DNA of 64,000 nucleotides from Anthopleura xanthogrammica (Eukaryota; Cnidaria; Anthozoa; Actiniaria; Actiniidae). The notes beneath the pieces were generated by a model. That model saw nothing but the letters and a program-made list of their open reading frames with translations, searched no databases and was not told the DNA's origin. Positions 61,804 through 64,000 of this stretch are shown in pieces. The translations under genes and the position numbers were made by a program. Where the stretch lies: positions 9,616,400 to 9,680,399 of the forward strand of contig OZ025211.1 in the NCBI GenBank assembly GCA_964019055.1. The letters are read 5' to 3'. Every line of letters starts with the position of its first letter. Within the stretch, counting starts at the first letter, position 1.

Positions 61804-61908
61804 GTGCAATGTTTTCTCATTTAAGACAACGAGTGTCATTTCCTCGACGGAATAATAACAAAGAAATGGTACTCAACGGAATGACACGTGATCTGAAATA
61901 GGAAACGC
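61804..61908. mobile_element. MITE, CCCATTTCAGACCAxGTGTCATTC family, short copy
   Basis: TGCAATGTTTTCTCATTTAA ... GACACGTGATCTGAAATAGG; much of the interior is deleted. Confidence 0.75.
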
Positions 61909-62136
61909 CTAATTATAACGCTGCAGGAAAACCTAAATATGTCTTGAGCAATAGGGACAGTGGAAGAAAATTACCTGATAGCTACATTCCGTGGTTAATC
62001 ACTCTTGCGGGCGATTTCAGCCCAAATTGCACTCAACTCAGTTCTATTATCATGATTAATCTATGCCTGCGTACAAACAAGAACTTGATTTATGTTTTGA
62101 AAAGTTCATTATCATATAGATATCGATATGAAATAT

Positions 62137-62388
62137 TTAACAATTAGTCCTCGAGTCCGAATGGTCTACGTAGGCCATGAGGGCGAGAGGTCTAATTGTT
62201 TTAGTAAAAACCTACTAAACGGTCCAATAAAAGGATGCAAAAAGTTTTGGATTTTGCTTTAAATATATATTTTTTGGTTTTCAAAACCGGCGCTTTTCGC
62301 TACTAGAGGTCTATCACTAATAGACCCTTAGTAGCTCAGCCAATCACAGGGCTCGATTGGTGATAGACCATTAGTAGGTTTTTTCTAA
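62137..62388. mobile_element. MITE, TTAGTAAAAACCTACTAA family, copy 2
   Basis: Nearly identical to 33259-33560 (AAAGGATGCAAAAAGTTTTG, CAAAACCGGCGCTTTTCGCT) but lacks the GAGTCAATAGG...CTATTGACTC hairpin present in the other copy. Confidence 0.9.
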
Positions 62389-62580
62389 CAGGAATTATTA
62401 TATGATTATCAATGAAATACTTAAAAAAAAATTTATTTCAAAAATTTGATATTTTCACATGTGAAAATAACATGTTATTTTCACATGTGAAAATATCACC
62501 ACTATGATTACATACTAGAAAAAAGCTCGAAAAAGCGCTTTCTTTTCTTTTTCATTGATAATTATATAATAAACAGAACA

Positions 62581-62680
62581 TTACATAGGCGCTTGGAGAT
62601 ACGAATTTTAACCTCTCGTGTTGAATATCATCAACATCAACACTCGAAGATAAAATTCGTATCTCCGCGCGCCCATGTAA
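62581..62680. mobile_element. Foldback element, 100 bp
   Basis: TTACATAGGCGCTTGGAGAT-ACGAATTTTA pairs with TAAAATTCGTATCTCC-GCGCGCCCATGTAA; a TTGAATATCATCAACATCAA loop. Confidence 0.9.
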
Positions 62681-62690
62681 TATCCTCTTC

Positions 62691-64000
62691 TTAATTTACT
62701 GGGATTTTTTTAATTTTCTCTATGAGTTCCGCCATAGGAAGGCGTTTTTCAGGATCTTTCCACACACATCGTTTAATGAGCCGTCTGTAATGACAAGGAA
62801 GTCTTGCTATTTGTTGGTCTTTGTTATTTTCAATAGGCAATTCACCAAGGTTCATTTCCCATAACAGAACTCCGAAGCTGTATACATCAACCTGGAGACA
62901 GATTTGATTGTTTTAAGCTACGGTAATACGAGCAACAAAATTGCTCAACTCGTCTTGCAACATCGCTGCGAAACGGGTTGAAAAGCGATGCTGCGCGTTT
63001 TTCCTCCCGAGTACAAACTTGTCTCGCAACAAAATAATTTGCTGAGACAAGTTTGTACTCGGGAGGAAAAACGCGCAGCATCACTATTCAACTCGTTTCG
63101 CAGTGATGTTGCAAGACGAGTTGAGCGTTTTTGTTGCTCGTATTACCGTAGCTTTAGTAAATAATTGTTTGGTTATAATCATGAGTGATCGATCGTTAGG
63201 CCGCCGCCAATTATATAGGTAGGTGGGTAGGTATGCAGACCCTGCAGGTATGTAGATAGGAAATTAGGTTAATGCAGATAGGTAGGTGTAGATATAGGTA
63301 GGCCGGTAGGTGCACGAAAATTAATTTTTTTGCGGTTTACGTTTTGCGAATGACACTAAAACAAGGCCGACAAACTCACTTCACACATACCTTGGGAGAC
63401 ATGGAGGTCTGAGCTTCAGGTGCAGCATAGATGCTATCAAATCTTGTCATGGATTGTTGCAGGAAATTGTGAGTACAAACATCTGAAATTTTTGCTTGCC
63501 AACCAGCACCACCTTTCCATAGCAACACATTGACACAGCTGATGGCTCCATGGACGATAGGAGATGGACGTTTGAGGTGTAAATAATTCAGCCCTTTGGC
63601 AACATCCAGTGCAATAGTCGTGATCTCAGAAAGCTTTAATGACCGTTCATGTAAAACTGCTCTTAGACGTCTAGTTTCCAGTAGTTCAGTCACCAAGAGA
63701 GGACTTTGATCATCGTTGGTCGCACCAATAAACTGAAGAAGGCAAGGATGACGACATTTAGAGGCTATGTTCATCTCTCTCTCAAAGAAACTTTGATTAA
63801 GGCGTGACAAAATATTCGGGTGAATTTCCTTTACTGCGACTTTGCATTCGTAGAAGCTTCCTTCAACCACACGTCCCCACTCTTCTTGTCTCATTATTGT
63901 ATCGGACAAGGTTATTTCATTACGATCTAACATCCAGTCACTGGACGCCGTGTTTCTCCTTGTTTCCTCGTGTGCTTTTTGTTCTTCAGCCAAAGATGTT
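62691..64000 (-). CDS. Coiled-coil TKL-type kinase, copy 2 (5' part beyond window); predicted pseudokinase
   Basis: Visible exons: from the window edge at 64000 to 63391, and 62891-62691. The reading frame is open from the edge to a stop at 62691-62693. The order is coiled-coil tail (EEQKAHEETRRN), kinase start (LDRNEITLSDTIMRQEEWGR), lysine in CKVAVKEIH, helix-C FEREM, CRHPCLLQFIGATNDD, LNYLHLKRPSPIVHGAIS, APEAQ, then VDVYSFGVLLWEM and the C-lobe. Catalytic motifs are degraded: the catalytic-loop Asp is Ala (HGAIS), DFG is DVC, and the glycine loop lacks its first Gly (QEEWGRVVEG). The ATP lysine and helix-C Glu remain. This suggests a scaffold or regulator that may bind nucleotide but not phosphorylate. 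Exon structure equals copy 1. Confidence 0.82.
62914..63155. mobile_element. Near-perfect foldback MITE in kinase copy 2 intron
   Basis: AAGCTACGGTAATACGAGCA-ACAAAA at the left is mirrored by TTTTTGTTGCTCGTATTACC-GTAGCTT at the right. Pairing continues through GCGCGTTTTTCCTCCCGAGT-ACAAACTTGTCTC to a ~17-base loop. Very few mismatches, so it is probably young. Confidence 0.95.
63216..63312. repeat. Degenerate GTAG repeat in kinase copy 2 intron
   Basis: GTAGGTGGGTAGGTATG and GATAGGTAGGTGTAGATATA units occupy the same intron as the 468-bp GTAG array of copy 1, so the tract predates the kinase duplication and expanded in only one copy. Confidence 0.85.

Overview
This is intron-rich metazoan nuclear DNA, AT-rich and very dense in simple repeats and short foldback DNA elements. 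Three things suggest a non-bilaterian invertebrate: a mu-class glutathione transferase array, a PML-type exonuclease-fold gene, and a coiled-coil TKL-type kinase family that I recall mainly from corals, anemones and sponges. A cnidarian is my first guess and a sponge the alternative. I cannot name a species. No prokaryotic or viral genes are seen.

Layout. Bases 629-22198 hold three tandem mu-class glutathione S-transferase genes, all on the minus strand. Each has the same ten exons, including a 21-nt microexon. Divergent to the third is an intronless plus-strand gene (22992-23543) for the sperm/ciliary microtubule inner protein SPMIP1, with a full 14-bp RFX X-box 117 bp upstream of its ATG. 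Bases 24389-40880 (minus) hold a complete 25-exon glutaminyl-tRNA synthetase gene encoding 776 aa; every exon joins in phase. Its introns carry a 240-bp satellite, a 90-bp tandem repeat, an (GGATGAAT)n tract, SINEs and MITEs. A plus-strand gene (promoter near 45.2 kb, coding exons 48289-49465) encodes a 244-aa PML-like exonuclease-fold protein without most catalytic acids; its inferred first intron contains about 90 copies of a 30-bp minisatellite.

From 53.8 kb to the end there are two paralogous coiled-coil kinase genes (minus strand). The first is broken by an 11-bp duplication; the second is open but has lost the catalytic-loop Asp and runs off the window. Between them lies a partial duplicate of the QARS1 5' end (promoter-proximal sequence plus exons 1-5, 57476-60430), with all frames and splice sites intact.

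The genes are not an operon-like system. The links are duplication history (GST array, kinase pair, QARS1 fragment) and repeat invasion. Exon coordinates were derived by hand from the sequence, by joining GT-AG exons in phase and comparing them with remembered family sequences. Family names are from memory, without database searches. Most long open frames here are artefacts of simple repeats and were rejected.
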